Notes: a model not told the origin generated them from the sequence alone. A DNA stretch of 64,000 nucleotides from Stichopus chloronotus (GCA_021234535.1 CM037843.1:9174979-9238978), one strand, 5' to 3'; shown: positions 58,301-62,780, numbered from the stretch's first letter. Translations and numbers: made by a program.

Positions 58301-59020
58301 TGGTGTTGACAAGAAGTGTGTACGTCATGATCTATTGTGAGAGATCCAGTCTTCATTTGGAATTCTTTTTTGGGGGGGTTGGATCAACAGGATACAATAT
58401 TTTCTGCTATGTACACCATACACTCCCCTCTTGTCCCCCTCAAATGTGTGTAATATTTGCCTATCAATGTGAACACATTCTGCTTGTAAAGAACATGGAA
58501 GTATGTTTTTGTACAACAGTGTCTCTTAGTTCAATATCAAAGCTCGGAAAATGTAGCAAGTTTGGTGTGCTCACATGAAAAATAGCTTTTGCTTATAAAA
58601 TATCTGCAAATTTAGTAATCTGGGGCCACCAACGATTGTTATTGTTATGTTAAATGATTGTTGATATTGTCCATTGTCTTCATCAAGAGTAAATTTAGAG
58701 TAGCAATAATAGAAAACCAAAAAAAAAGAAAAAAAAGTATATTTTTGGCAATATTTGATGGTGAGGACAGCTTTGGGTGAAGAATGTAAACCACTAACAG
58801 TGATCCTTTAACAGTGATCCAACAGTCGGATATGCAGAAGTAGGGTAACAGGTAACATCAGTGGATCCGACTTGAAGACAGCAAAGAAAACTCTTGGCAG
58901 AAACATCATCAACAATTCCTTTTTTTTCTTCTTGTCTTTCGTATTTTGCAGGGAGCACGCTCCATTCAGCCGCAGGGACGTTACCCAGCCCCTCCAAGAG
59001 GGAGACATACCTATTTCTAG
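1160..59020 (+). CDS. XRN2: XRN2 5'-to-3' exoribonuclease, 3' part of gene (13 exons, join)
   Basis: The coding join is 1160-1318, 1878-1967, 2317-2389, 3241-3324, 4715-4815, 5242-5330, 6499-6555, 8648-8716, 13372-13554, 16151-16335, 42043-42100, 46867-47065 and 58952-59020. It totals 1416 bases, or 471 residues plus TAG. Every intron starts GT and ends AG, and all phases agree. The family (XRN2/Rat1) degrades 5'-monophosphate RNA in the nucleus and acts in transcription termination (torpedo), rRNA and snoRNA maturation and surveillance. Seen here are the conserved block [18 protein letters not shown], then [38 protein letters not shown] and [12 protein letters not shown], all close to vertebrate XRN2 as recalled. 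The nuclease active-site acidic residues are encoded upstream of the window, so catalysis cannot be judged. XRN1 is excluded because the tail (RPQLGF, terminal [10 protein letters not shown]) is XRN2-like. The roughly 230-residue tail is longer than the roughly 140 residues recalled for human XRN2. Confidence 0.95.
1878..1967 (+). CDS. XRN2: XRN2 exon (window residues 54-83)
   Basis: Thirty codons, phase 0 to 0, between acceptor ccacccttcag and donor GTAAGT. The sequence starts [18 protein letters not shown] and ends WRELMSD-I. The [12 protein letters not shown] motif is a hallmark of the XRN2/Rat1 core and is nearly unchanged from the vertebrate protein as recalled. No frameshift or stop is present. 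Confidence 0.95.
2317..2389 (+). CDS. XRN2: XRN2 exon (window residues 84-108 split)
   Basis: Seventy-three bases after a long T tract and attcag, ending one base into a codon (phase 0 to 1) at donor GTAAGA. It encodes [20 protein letters not shown] followed by YQWQ. This matches the XRN2 segment I/IDFYP...DLNGKKYAWQ as recalled. The split glycine codon continues in the next exon. Confidence 0.94.
3241..3324 (+). CDS. XRN2: XRN2 exon (window residues 108-136 split)
   Basis: Eighty-four bases, phase 1 to 1, with acceptor cattttcag and donor GTATGT. It encodes [20 protein letters not shown] followed by YPNLTKEE, matching vertebrate [13 protein letters not shown]...YPDLTPEE as recalled. The joined sequence WQG-VALLPF across the 2389/3241 junction confirms the splice. 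Confidence 0.95.
4050..4560. repeat. AT-rich segment with recurrent AACACCA/TGGTGTT motifs
   Basis: AACACCA or close variants recur on both strands, e.g. ggaacaccattc, ttataacaccaatg, caaacaccattgcc, caatggtgtattg and gtggtggtgtaat. It looks like a decayed repeat or a series of small hairpins rather than a clean tandem array; no period could be established by eye. Confidence 0.35.
4715..4815 (+). CDS. XRN2: XRN2 exon (window residues 136-169)
   Basis: 101 bases, phase 1 to 0, with acceptor tgcatttttcag and donor GTAAGT. It encodes [20 protein letters not shown] followed by [14 protein letters not shown]. The FVG-x-x-HPL-x-DFI motif is the conserved anchor (FVGKHHPLHDFI in vertebrates as recalled). 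The segment before it is variable in the family. Confidence 0.94.
4816..6498. other. XRN2 introns between exons at 4715 and 6499
   Basis: Introns 4816-5241 (426 b) and 5331-6498 (1168 b). They are AT-rich with no repeat or extra exon recognised. The second ends in a strong pyrimidine tract (tttttccttttctctag). The sequence cagctagctg near 6157 is a small palindrome without obvious meaning. Confidence 0.8.
5242..5330 (+). CDS. XRN2: XRN2 exon with tandem NAGNAG acceptor (window residues 170-199 split)
   Basis: Eighty-nine bases, phase 0 to 2, donor GTAAGG. It encodes [20 protein letters not shown] and continues NDKFKCPIG. Vertebrate counterparts have VEVPPELCHGIQGKFSL here as recalled, so the match is moderate, but the position and phase fit. 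The acceptor is TAGCAG: splicing after the first AG (start 5239) would add one in-frame glutamine, and splicing after the second gives 5242. The second was chosen because CAG is normally preferred to TAG; this is a judgement from known acceptor preference. Confidence 0.88.
6499..6555 (+). CDS. XRN2: XRN2 short exon (window residues 199-218 split)
   Basis: A 57-base exon, phase 2 to 2, after the strong acceptor ttttccttttctctag and before GTAGCT. It encodes [18 protein letters not shown]. The pattern SP-(5)-L-(n)-V and the position just before the FRDP segment agree with vertebrate CSPVPMLRDLTQNTVVSI as recalled. It is supported by phase on both sides and by this weak similarity. It is too short to be found by open-frame length alone. 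Confidence 0.85.
6679..6702. promoter_or_regulatory. Perfect palindrome with everted AGGTCA half-sites
   Basis: ATGACCTGACA, a GT spacer, then TGTCAGGTCAT. The arms are exact reverse complements over 11 bases. They contain TGACCT and AGGTCA, the nuclear-receptor half-site in everted orientation. Function is unproven; it may equally be a chance hairpin. Confidence 0.3.
6895..7365. repeat. DR1-type dispersed repeat block, left part
   Basis: Successive diverged units of about 150 bp carry gaggtca/aggtcacc motifs, aacttcaaac and tatctcaat. An exact DR1 (AGGTCA A AGGTCA) is at 7314-7326. The block continues after the inserted MITE from 7996. The same unit style occurs at 9690, 11035, 35410 and, on the minus strand, 61321. 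Confidence 0.7.
7366..7995. mobile_element. TTAA-flanked non-autonomous transposon (piggyBac-like MITE), 630 bp
   Basis: The left end reads AGGGGAAATTAGGGTTT and the right end in reverse complement AGGGGAAATCAGGGTTT: 17-bp inverted termini with one difference. Both ends abut TTAA (7362-7365 and 7996-7999), the piggyBac superfamily target site. An uninterrupted paralogous site with a single TTAA is at 8271-8274 in the same repeat block, giving direct empty-site evidence. There is no transposase frame; the longest frame inside (100 codons from 7804) runs out through the right terminus and resembles nothing known to me. Confidence 0.85.
7996..8490. repeat. DR1-type dispersed repeat block, right part
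   Basis: Continuation of the repeat interrupted by the MITE. The segment ggaagatatctgagcaactg at 8000 is repeated as gcaagatatctcagcacctg at 8275, in each case followed by AATGTTGCT-GAACTTCA. Motifs like gaggtcaaattcatttgagg and ggtcacc recur at about 8224-8250. Confidence 0.7.
8648..8716 (+). CDS. XRN2: XRN2 exon (window residues 218-241 split)
   Basis: Sixty-nine bases, phase 2 to 2, with acceptor cctttacctttcag and donor GTAAGT. It encodes [20 protein letters not shown] followed by PGA. The FRDP and LPGA landmarks correspond to FKDPQF...MLPGARKP near the end of the conserved core in vertebrate XRN2 as recalled. The low-complexity tail begins immediately after. Confidence 0.93.
9690..10010 (+). 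repeat. Two tandem DR1-type repeat units, 157-bp period
   Basis: Unit landmarks repeat 157 bases apart: GACACTT-CTTAGG/GACACTTGCTTGGG, TTTGCCATGT/TTTGCCATAT-GAGAAGGTGTGCCCT and the exact DR1 motif AGGTCAAAGGTCA at 9813-9825 and 9970-9982. A short GT run precedes the first unit near 9681. Confidence 0.8.
10565..10870 (+). repeat. Diverged ~150-bp repeat units with splice-acceptor-like tracts
   Basis: tactccttctcttacagatt (10600) and gtttctttctctacagattt (10741) are related, each followed by TATGTAAC/TATGTTAC; gggccattttataaaagcatg and gggctattgtacaaaataatg are also related. They look like diverged tandem copies. The CAG-ending pyrimidine tracts resemble acceptors but no coding sequence follows. 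Confidence 0.45.
11035..11240 (+). repeat. Fragment of DR1-type dispersed repeat
   Basis: The landmark tgttgaaggtcaaagatcag is followed by ggggtcatcaaggggtcaaa, and later by gaaaatcaaaaagtttctcgaggtcagttagagtc. It shows the same spacing of GGTCA motifs as the block at 9690 but is more diverged. Confidence 0.5.
12165..12781 (+). repeat. Tandem duplication, two ~310-bp units
   Basis: Unit 1 (about 12165-12468) and unit 2 (about 12475-12781) align throughout: cttgacgactggtatttgta/cttgacgattggtatttgta, ttttggatcagacag, gtagttttcacagcctaaaa, ggtcaaactcc-tgtataata, gacactgaacatggtag, attgccacgacaaa and aatgtgaaggctcctttctt. Small indels and substitutions separate the two, so the duplication is not recent. 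The frame at 12416-12607 is a by-product. Confidence 0.9.
13372..13554 (+). CDS. XRN2: XRN2 RGG-box exon (window residues 241-302 split)
   Basis: 183 bases, phase 2 to 2, donor GTATGT. It starts [20 protein letters not shown] and continues RGGRGRG, then FHPRPQLGF and GYRGRGSF. A run of five RG/RGG units is visible at about window residues 255-267; such motifs commonly bind RNA and are arginine methylation sites. RPQLGF matches the WKPQLGF motif of vertebrate XRN2 as recalled, fixing homology despite low complexity. The GGACGAGGAGGCAGAGGAGG-type DNA is locally much richer in G than the introns. The acceptor (ttgaaag) has an interrupted pyrimidine tract. Confidence 0.93.
13654..13880 (+). repeat. 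Interspersed repeat containing AGACCATGT motifs (copy 1)
   Basis: Related to 15660-15815: both contain TCAGACCATGT, TCTGTG-C, AATCAC and ATCACC-ATGTATAG/ATCACCGATGTGTAG in the same order. A partial further unit follows at 13800-13880 (gaccatgctggatttgtgat, then CAGACCACTT). Confidence 0.55.
14625..14638 (+). promoter_or_regulatory. Consensus RFX X-box GTTGCCATGGAAAC
   Basis: Matches the RFX-family site (GTNRCC-n-RGYAAC type) with both half-sites except one base. RFX factors regulate ciliary and other genes in animals. The location within an intron and the absence of a nearby promoter mean function is only a possibility. Confidence 0.3.
14985..15090 (-). mobile_element. tRNA-derived SINE head (decayed)
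   Basis: Read on the minus strand, TAGACAAGTGGATAA resembles a tRNA A box and AGCTTCAATCCCTGG resembles a B box (GGTTCGAATCC), about 50 bases apart, embedded in tRNA-like sequence (AACCAGGCAGTTC). Stems are too degraded for a functional tRNA. This arrangement is typical of a SINE promoter head. Confidence 0.5.
15660..15815 (+). repeat. Interspersed repeat containing AGACCATGT motifs (copy 2)
   Basis: Second copy of the 13654 repeat about 2.0 kb downstream in direct orientation, with gaccatgcaaggtctgatgt, tcagaccatgtcaggtctct, gcagaccatgtaattttctg and taatcaccgatgtgtagtaa. Confidence 0.55.
16151..16335 (+). CDS. XRN2: XRN2 tail exon (window residues 302-364 split)
   Basis: 185 bases, phase 2 to 1, preceded by a long T tract and tttcctccag, followed by GTAAGA. 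It encodes a disordered-type tail rich in S, G, N, R and [21 protein letters not shown], then [19 protein letters not shown] and [18 protein letters not shown] and SR dipeptides suggest RNA contact or modification. There is no counterpart I can align confidently in vertebrate XRN2. Splice signals and phase support it, as does its high GC and CpG content against the flanking intron. Confidence 0.9.
17789..17911. repeat. Large imperfect palindrome, 57-bp arms
   Basis: Arm 17789-17845 and arm 17855-17911 are reverse complements at about 48 of 57 positions with no gaps, separated by 9 bases (agaatacag). The inner 14 bases (GTAATTTCATCTTA) are perfect. It could be a short foldback transposon or a cruciform-forming inverted repeat. 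No clear target-site duplication was found. Confidence 0.75.
18600..19100 (-). repeat. Palindrome-bearing interspersed element, copy 3 (minus strand)
   Basis: Read on the minus strand from 19100: TTAGTCAGGTGACCGTGAAT, then ATGGTCAATTTTAGAGTAAA, then ggcaaacccaaagtttc, then a palindrome and GTTGATTAACCTTTC. The order is the same as in the copies at 40337 and 47976. The palindrome (18660-18760) has arms CTGTAGGA/TCCTACAG and GGTCGGTG/CACCGACC. There is no long open frame. It is probably a non-autonomous transposable element of unidentified class. Confidence 0.7.
19351..19358 (+). promoter_or_regulatory. Consensus CRE palindrome TGACGTCA
   Basis: Perfect 8-bp cAMP-response-element core in an intron, with another tgacgt 17 bases upstream. 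An 8-mer is expected by chance about once in 64 kb, so evidence for function is weak. Confidence 0.15.
20570..20725. other. CpG-dense intronic patch
   Basis: About a dozen CpG dinucleotides in 150 bases (ATCGTTGCCGAC, GTGGATCG twice, GTCGGGTGG, GTCGCC, AGCGTTCGG, GACGTCG) against a CpG-poor background. Ends show GTGACA (20549) and TGTCAC (20719) in inverted orientation. No product recognised; possibly an exapted regulatory element or a MITE. Confidence 0.25.
24841..24954. repeat. Imperfect hairpin containing a CRE
   Basis: ATCGCCATGTTG (24841) pairs with CAACATGGCGA (24940-24950) and ATGCACC pairs with GGTGCAT in between. Within it TGACGTCA occurs at 24912-24919 and other acgtca/cacgta variants flank it. 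Looks like a short foldback element. Confidence 0.5.
25090..25425. mobile_element. Foldback element with ~110-130-bp inverted arms
   Basis: The left arm begins TTAACAGATCTGTGG and ends AGATAATATTCATGA (25188-25202); the right arm on the minus strand begins TTAACAGATTTGTAT and ends with the same 15-mer (25282-25296 on plus). Intervening parts also align (AATGGCAAATTCAGTCAG versus CATGGCAAATTTAGTCAG). A third copy of one arm lies at 62690-62780. There is no coding capacity. Confidence 0.65.
26751..27894 (+). repeat. 41-bp minisatellite, ~28 units, with 328-bp higher-order repeat
   Basis: Units of 41 bp contain TAGTCTCATCGATAGGACAA and AGACAGTTTACCCCTTCACAC with few differences. Diagnostic variants recur exactly eight units apart: CAGTCTCATAGATAGAAG at 27131 and 27459, and GGACAGAGACAG near 27022, 27350 and 27678, spacing 328 bases. 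Edge units (26751-26850 and 27860-27894) are more diverged, with ATAGGGCAAGACAG. No significant open frame. Confidence 0.95.
30350..30450 (+). repeat. CT-rich microsatellite-like stretch
   Basis: Runs of tctctccctctcttcttctc and similar sequence on the plus strand, interrupted. Ordinary low-complexity intronic sequence. Confidence 0.6.
32364..32465 (+). repeat. Three degenerate ~37-bp tandem units
   Basis: ccagggggctacacttaaaa, cactgggggcctgcagtcac and ggccaggggcctacattatg are successive related units, the first two separated by GTACAGTGTTA/ATACACTGTTA. Confidence 0.5.
35361..35392 (+). repeat. (GT)n microsatellite
   Basis: About fifteen GT steps with one AT interruption. It explains the histidine/threonine-rich minus-strand frame over it. 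Confidence 0.9.
35410..35960 (+). repeat. DR1-type dispersed repeats, diverged
   Basis: tagcttttgaagggaaagtg (35414) and tagcttttgaaagggatgtg (35708) are related units about 294 bp apart. Both contain GGCTGGGATTG-TTT-GGTG then CAAAGG-TCA-CTGAG. The phrases gtagttcaaaggtcatctga, acgtcaaaggttaccttggg and tctggggtcatcagaggtca are variants of the family seen at 6895-10010. Confidence 0.6.
36261..36338 (+). other. Exon-like CpG-rich block (possible XRN2 cassette exon or kinase pseudo-exon)
   Basis: Strong acceptor (cttctttctctgttgcatcag) followed by 78 bases with unusually many CpGs and then GTGCGA. As an XRN2 cassette (phase 1 to 1, in frame, no stop) it would add [13 protein letters not shown] and thirteen more residues. 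Another frame reads [20 protein letters not shown], resembling helices H-I of a Ser/Thr kinase C-lobe (Aurora-like), with a possible donor GTAGGT at 36335. The two readings are mutually exclusive and neither is proven. Confidence 0.3.
38416..39362 (+). repeat. Degenerate ~48-bp tandem array, about 20 units
   Basis: Successive units share ACCAGAGAATTTAATAGCTT and GAAATGGTATAAACTCAT with heavy divergence and variable length (about 43-60 bp). Examples start at 38443, 38487, 38534, 38585 and 38632. This is an old minisatellite without coding potential. Confidence 0.8.
40337..41130 (+). repeat. Palindrome-bearing interspersed element, copy 1
   Basis: Shares ordered landmarks with 47976-48460: cattacagtcaggtgac, atggtcaattttagaataaa, AAATTGTGTTTACCTTT-CT-GGGG, TGAATGAAAATGT, TATGAATG, CAACTGA-GATA, GGGTTAATGCTAT, and a closing palindrome. 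GGGGTTAATG (41013-41022) pairs perfectly with CATTAACCCC (41066-41075). It ends near ATTAACCTTTC. This copy is longer than the other two by about 300 bases of unrelated sequence in the middle (about 40480-40840). Confidence 0.75.
42043..42100 (+). CDS. XRN2: XRN2 short tail exon (window residues 364-383 split)
   Basis: A 58-base exon, phase 1 to 2, between acceptor cttcatctccag and donor GTAAAG. It encodes [20 protein letters not shown], the same S/Q/R/G/Y composition as the neighbouring tail exons. It lies 25.7 kb from the previous exon. A second AG eight bases later (42049-42050) would shift the frame and is disfavoured. Confidence is lower than for the core because no family alignment is possible. 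Confidence 0.8.
42101..46866. other. XRN2 intron 4766 b
   Basis: Contains an 18-bp perfect tandem pair (42748-42783), T-rich stretches and a strong unused acceptor-like tract at 46685-46706. No transposon ends or coding exon with compatible phase were recognised; most of the interval is unremarkable AT-rich sequence. Confidence 0.75.
42748..42783 (+). repeat. 18-bp unit tandemly duplicated
   Basis: ctgtatctttctggtttg occurs twice in a row without mismatch. Confidence 0.85.
46867..47065 (+). CDS. XRN2: XRN2 large tail exon (window residues 383-449)
   Basis: 199 bases, phase 2 to 0, acceptor tattttgtttcag and donor GTAAGT. It encodes [20 protein letters not shown], then [14 protein letters not shown] and [20 protein letters not shown], ending DSFSSR. 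The composition is prion-like: Q, G, Y, P, R and S. It is GC-rich compared with the introns. Like other XRN2 tails it is probably disordered (inference from composition). Confidence 0.9.
47976..48460 (+). repeat. Palindrome-bearing interspersed element, copy 2
   Basis: Begins caactcctgttggcccatta then cagtcaggtgacc; contains GTCAATTTTAGAGTAAAATG and AATTGTGTTTACCTTTACTA. The closing palindrome has outer arms ATGGAT/ATCCAT (48325-48330, 48426-48431) and inner arms GATCAGGG/CCCTGATC (48338-48345, 48399-48406). It ends with GTTGATTAATTTTTC, like copy 3. Confidence 0.75.
49025..49210 (+). repeat. Perfect 11-bp tandem repeat, 16 full units plus 10 bases
   Basis: The unit CCTCTTCCATG repeats sixteen times without a single change, plus a truncated seventeenth. 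Because 11 is not a multiple of 3 and the unit lacks stops on both strands, all frames are open and each reads an 11-residue peptide period ([11 protein letters not shown] on plus, [11 protein letters not shown] on minus). The overlapping long frames here are therefore artefacts of the repeat. Absolute uniformity suggests recent expansion. Confidence 0.98.
50115..50186 (+). repeat. 36-bp tandem pair
   Basis: tcatgttttgtatcgttgtc plus tatagtctattattct is repeated directly with one substitution. Confidence 0.85.
55425..55621 (-). other. Candidate minus-strand terminal exon of a nested gene
   Basis: On the minus strand the acceptor caaccttag (AG at 55623-55622) is followed by a CpG-rich open segment of 65 codons ending in TGA. 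It reads [11 protein letters not shown] then [32 protein letters not shown] and TAGRRQT. A hydrophobic stretch of about 20 residues could span a membrane. The entry phase (1) equals the exit phase of the candidate exon at 58255-58077. I do not recognise the family. It may be a real nested gene, a pseudogene or chance. Confidence 0.25.
58077..58255 (-). other. Candidate minus-strand internal exon of a nested gene
   Basis: Minus-strand acceptor gatttcttcacag, then 179 bases open in one frame ([20 protein letters not shown], then [20 protein letters not shown] and [14 protein letters not shown]), then donor GTTAGC. Phase in is 2, phase out is 1, compatible with the block at 55621. It lies inside the last XRN2 intron, antisense to XRN2. 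Not recognised; a chance frame remains possible. Confidence 0.25.
58952..59020 (+). CDS. XRN2: XRN2 terminal coding exon with TAG stop (window residues 450-471)
   Basis: Sixty-nine bases, phase 0, acceptor cttgtctttcgtattttgcag. It encodes [20 protein letters not shown] followed by YF and TAG. The end motif [18 protein letters not shown] parallels the vertebrate XRN2 terminus (GRKYPLPPPSGRYNWN as recalled), which strongly supports this as the true last exon despite an 11.9-kb preceding intron. Confidence 0.92.
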   Translation, partial: GARSIQPQGRYPAPPRGRHTYF

Positions 59021-59440
59021 GCTGGAATGACTTGGCTAGGTTGGCTTCATCAAGGAATCAATATGGATGTGCAGGGGAGGCTTCCAGCCACTGGTTGATC
59101 AGGTGCCAATCAATGAGCACATCAATTAGAACTTCATATGCTCTCATTATTGGGTGAACACCTCCCTCTCTTTTATCGCTACTCCCGTTTGCTCATTCTG
59201 CAAAAGGGACACTGGTGGGGGCACCCTTTGAGTTCTTGTATCTGATAACAGACGATGGCATTCGTAAACTGTAACTAATTACAAATAGCAAGGTAAGCGA
59301 CAGTATGAGACATTCCCACTATGTTCAGGAGGTTTTAATGGTCCTTGTGGATCAATTAATCTGTTTGTTTCACAAAGAATTATTCTCATAGTTTAAGTAG
59401 TTTCTCCAGTAACAATAAAATGAAGCCTAAAGCTGACCAG
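59021..59440 (+). other. XRN2: Proximal XRN2 3' untranslated region
   Basis: Sequence directly after the stop codon up to the first downstream AATAAA region. No continuing frame of interest. The exact mRNA end cannot be fixed from sequence alone. Confidence 0.6.
59414..59419 (+). terminator. XRN2: Candidate polyadenylation signal AATAAA (proximal)
   Basis: 394 bases after the stop. A G/T-rich stretch (gatggtgggggtggataaca) follows about 50 bases later, as expected for a cleavage region. First canonical hexamer found after the stop. Confidence 0.45.
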
Positions 59441-60103
59441 GGGCACTGGCCCCCCCCTGCAGGATGGTGGGGGTGGATAACAGGAGTATCAGTTTTCAAA
59501 TTTCTAGATGCAATGCCCTTTCTGACATTAAAGTACCTCTATTTATCTGTAACCATCAAAGTAATTCTTTAAGACCCTTTTTGGACATTTACCCCCTAGA
59601 CTAAAAGATGGTTGCATAGGCCCTGCTGACCTTATTCTTCATTGGAACAGGGCCTTTGTGCTATTGCCTGTCGTGCTAATACCAAATGCCTCTTGGCACA
59701 TCCATCAATGTAAAACTTGATGTAAGTTGGAATTTTTTTGGTGATCGTGAGTGCTTGATAAGTCGATAGCATGTTTTGCAATGGCAAATGTTGGACATTA
59801 TTCTCGCCCGGTATTGTTAGTGTGTGAAATGTGCAGGATACACCCACCGTGGGGGGTTATACAGTACATGAAGTGATAATGTCACATCTCTGGCGGCGGG
59901 TCATTCCGTCGTGAATCAGTCGTATAGACAGACATGAGGCAGCTTTTGTTCAAATAACTCTAAGAGGCAACGTTGTGTTCTCTTTGACTGCTCACTCCAA
60001 AAAAAGTCAATGGAATGGATTGTTTTATATGAGTGTCCAATTGTCAGTTTGGTATCACTAACTGTGATAATTGCTGATGCTTTAATAGGTTCAGGCCTGT
60101 ATC

Positions 60104-60137
60104 CGGGGGGGGTTCAGGGGGTTTGGACGAACCCCCC
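60104..60137. repeat. G/C hairpin within a probable interspersed repeat
   Basis: GGGGGGTTC and GAACCCCCC are perfect 9-bp inverted arms separated by 13 bases. The surrounding text (ggcctgtatccggggg, aaatcgaacccccac) resembles dispersed repeats common in marine invertebrate genomes; the family is unidentified. Confidence 0.4.
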
Positions 60138-61320
60138 ACAAGATCTGGAGTTCCGCTCAGCCTATGATAGTAGGCCTACGTTAGCAACATATACAACGAG
60201 TTTTAATTTGTAGGTCATAATTGTCGAGTAAAATGTTCCACTTGTTGTGAAATCGAACCCCCACTGGAAAAGCTGCATATGGGCCTGAGGTTTACCCAAA
60301 TTACTGCAGTGATGATCTTCATGATGTCCCCGTTGTATCATTACTGTTGCCTTTGTGCAGTGATGGTGTCTGTTCATATCCTCAAATTCTTTCAAAACTT
60401 TCAAAAAGGACAAAAAAAAAGAAGTTATGTGATTTTTATTCATTTATTTAATTTTTTTCATGAAAGCTGAAGAAGGAAGTTGGAAGTTTTGATTTTCCAA
60501 CTGTTAACCTCTATCTGCTTGCAGTTCACCTTTCAGAAATCTTTCCTGAGCCACACAAAAGATGATGATAAGAATGGATTTGTCTGCCTTTGCGGCTTAT
60601 TTTAATTTAATTTTTTTTTTGTTTTAAATGGCATTTAGTTGATTTAATTAACAGAGAATGGCTGTTCAAGTAGCAATGATTGGTCTTTGAGTCTGTTCAT
60701 TGTTTAACTGTCGAGTACCATCAACCGCTCTCACATCTCCGGAGTGCTTGGAGCGTTGCGGTTTCAAGTGCGCAAGTCCTCAAAGCCACTGAAAGGTGTC
60801 AACTGACGAGAAGTGCCTTCGACAGAAACAACCTAACATTGGAATGAAAATATGGGAAAACAATTGGTTTAAAAATAATCGACCACTTACACAAATCTCT
60901 CAAGCTGCTGCTGTAATTTCGTGGTGTAAATACTGAAGGAGGGTATTTTGAAACTCCTGAAGTGTACGACTGAAAAGACTTAAGGAAGTTCTCTCTTCCC
61001 TGAAGCAGCCATTTTCACTGGAGACAAAATTTCTTTTTTTCTTCTCTGAGTAGTTTTGAGAGATGCTACACAACCTTTTGAATGGAATGATTTCTAAATA
61101 ATTCGACACTGCCAATGAGTTCAACCATTATTTCGCGGTCGACGGCACTGCTAGAATCATGGAAAGCATGGAGCGGTTCTCAGGTTTGACACAATTTAGG
61201 AATACATTCCTGCGCAGTATGGGGTTAAGCTTAATCATGGATGGTGTGCTGAAAGATATTGAGTTTTCTCAGATAGGCAAACAAATTCCATAAAAAATAA
61301 CACCTAATACACCAATAAAT

Positions 61321-61365
61321 AAGACCTTTGACCTCCACCAAAAACAATAGACTTCTTGTACTTAA
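61321..61365 (-). repeat. Fragment of DR1-type dispersed repeat (minus strand)
   Basis: On the minus strand it reads TGTTTTTGGTGGAGGTCAAA then GGTCTT, almost identical to 9957-9983 on the plus strand. One base of the second DR1 half-site is changed. Confidence 0.65.
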
Positions 61366-62514
61366 TAGGGCAGGTGGGTAATTGGCTGAGCAAACCTAGG
61401 TTTGATGGATTGTGAAGGGATTTAAGTGGAGGCTGGGGAATTTTTTAAAAATTAGAGACCCCCAGATGCTGTTTTGTCCAACCAAATGTCTGAATTTGTT
61501 ACAAATTTTTTTATGTATCCTGATTCATGTATGGCATGTTTGTTGCTCTTGCTAGGGGGTATGAAAAGAGGGTTTCGTGCTTGTACACTGCCTTCATGTT
61601 TCTCTGCCCTTCCATATTTTTTATGGGGGCACCCCCCCAGCTTCTTGCATCCTTAGTGTTACAAAGGGAATGAGTAGAAACAAACCAAACAGCCAAACAA
61701 AATTAGGTCCATAAAACTCTTGTAGTCGACAGAATTCAAAAGGTTATATTAATATCTGTTGGACGAATTTATTCCACTTTTCAGACAGAGAAATTTCATG
61801 TTTAGAGCTGTGTTTTTTGTTGAAAGGTGCACAAACTCTTTCATTCAAGTACTGTACCTTGTCCTCCTCTAAGAAAAAACATTTAAAATCTCCTGAAATT
61901 ATTGCATGTGAGTCTGTACAGAAATTGTAGAAGTGAGATGAATTGTATAATAAATCATCTGAAATTTGCATTATCTGCAAAGTTTTTTATTCAGAATATT
62001 GCAAAGTTATTTAAATTTTGACTGTTGGGGTGGGTGGAGAGGCAGGGACATCTTTATAAATCGCTTTTTAATTTTTTGCTACATTGTTTTTTTTTTTCTC
62101 CAAGAGGATCTGAGACTCTTACAAGGAAAGATTTTATGCATTATTGAAATGTCATGGGAATTAAATTTTTAAATTCTCTTCTACATTGTAAGCTTACACT
62201 TCCTCCTGCTCCTGTGTAATATATTTAAAATCACCACAGTTGTTTTACCCTTCTTTTTTAGTTTTCTGTAACTGTTTTTTTTTCTGTTAGCAAATCTGAA
62301 AGTAATGAGTAGTGAAAGGTTTGCCTCTAATGAAACTGAGGAAGCATCGAACTGTTCCCCGATGATCTGCCTTTTATGTTTGTTTTTGTGTAGTGTCATA
62401 TAGCGTTTAGAGCTTCGTTCATCACTTGGCTTCTGTGAACTTTGAATTGTTGCATATTTCAGTACTCAGATTGAGGATTGTAATAAGAGATTTAATTGTC
62501 ATAATTTGAAATGA

Positions 62515-62520
62515 AATAAA
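62515..62520 (+). terminator. XRN2: Candidate polyadenylation signal AATAAA (distal)
   Basis: About 3.5 kb after the stop, with a T/G-rich stretch (gttatctgttcgtgttgctt) 50 bases on. Others are at 61314-61319 and 61949-61954. A long AT-rich 3' UTR using one of these is possible. Confidence 0.3.
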
Positions 62521-62689
62521 ATATTGACATTCAAAGGAAAACAGTTGCTGCAGCAGTGCACATGAATTTGTTATCTGTTCGTGTTGCTTGTTATGAAAGA
62601 AGTTGTGCTAAAGGAGGATAGGTGCTTGTAACATACCGCACATCTGAAATAACATTTTATGCTTAGTTCTTCCAAATTGGGTATAAGCA

Positions 62690-62780
62690 TATCCCCTGAA
62701 CAGATCTGTGGTAAAAAAATGATCTGCCAGTGGCAAACCCAATAAAAAAAGTACCCCAGTGTACAGATTTTTTTTCTCTT
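62690..62780 (+). repeat. Solo arm of the 25.1-kb foldback family
   Basis: gaacagatctgtggtaaaaa, atgatctgccagtggcaaac and gtaccccagtgtacag match the right arm of the foldback element read on its minus strand (acagatttgtatcaagaaag, tgatctgcccatggcaaatt, gcaccccagtaaacag). Confidence 0.6.

Larger units (their letters stand above)
47066..58951. other. XRN2 last intron, 11,886 b
   Basis: Contains the second palindromic interspersed element (47976-48460), the 11-bp array (49025-49210), a 36-bp tandem pair (50115-50186), T and G homopolymers (53939-53959, 56404-56414) and two exon-like blocks on the minus strand (55621 and 58255). The interval 50190-55400 shows nothing I can name, apart from scattered AT-rich chance frames. 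Confidence 0.75.

Noticed and set aside
61744..61980. Minus-strand frame with AIISGDFKC, faintly like the LINE endonuclease GDFN motif
   Set aside because: Only one short motif, no reverse transcriptase or other endonuclease motifs nearby.
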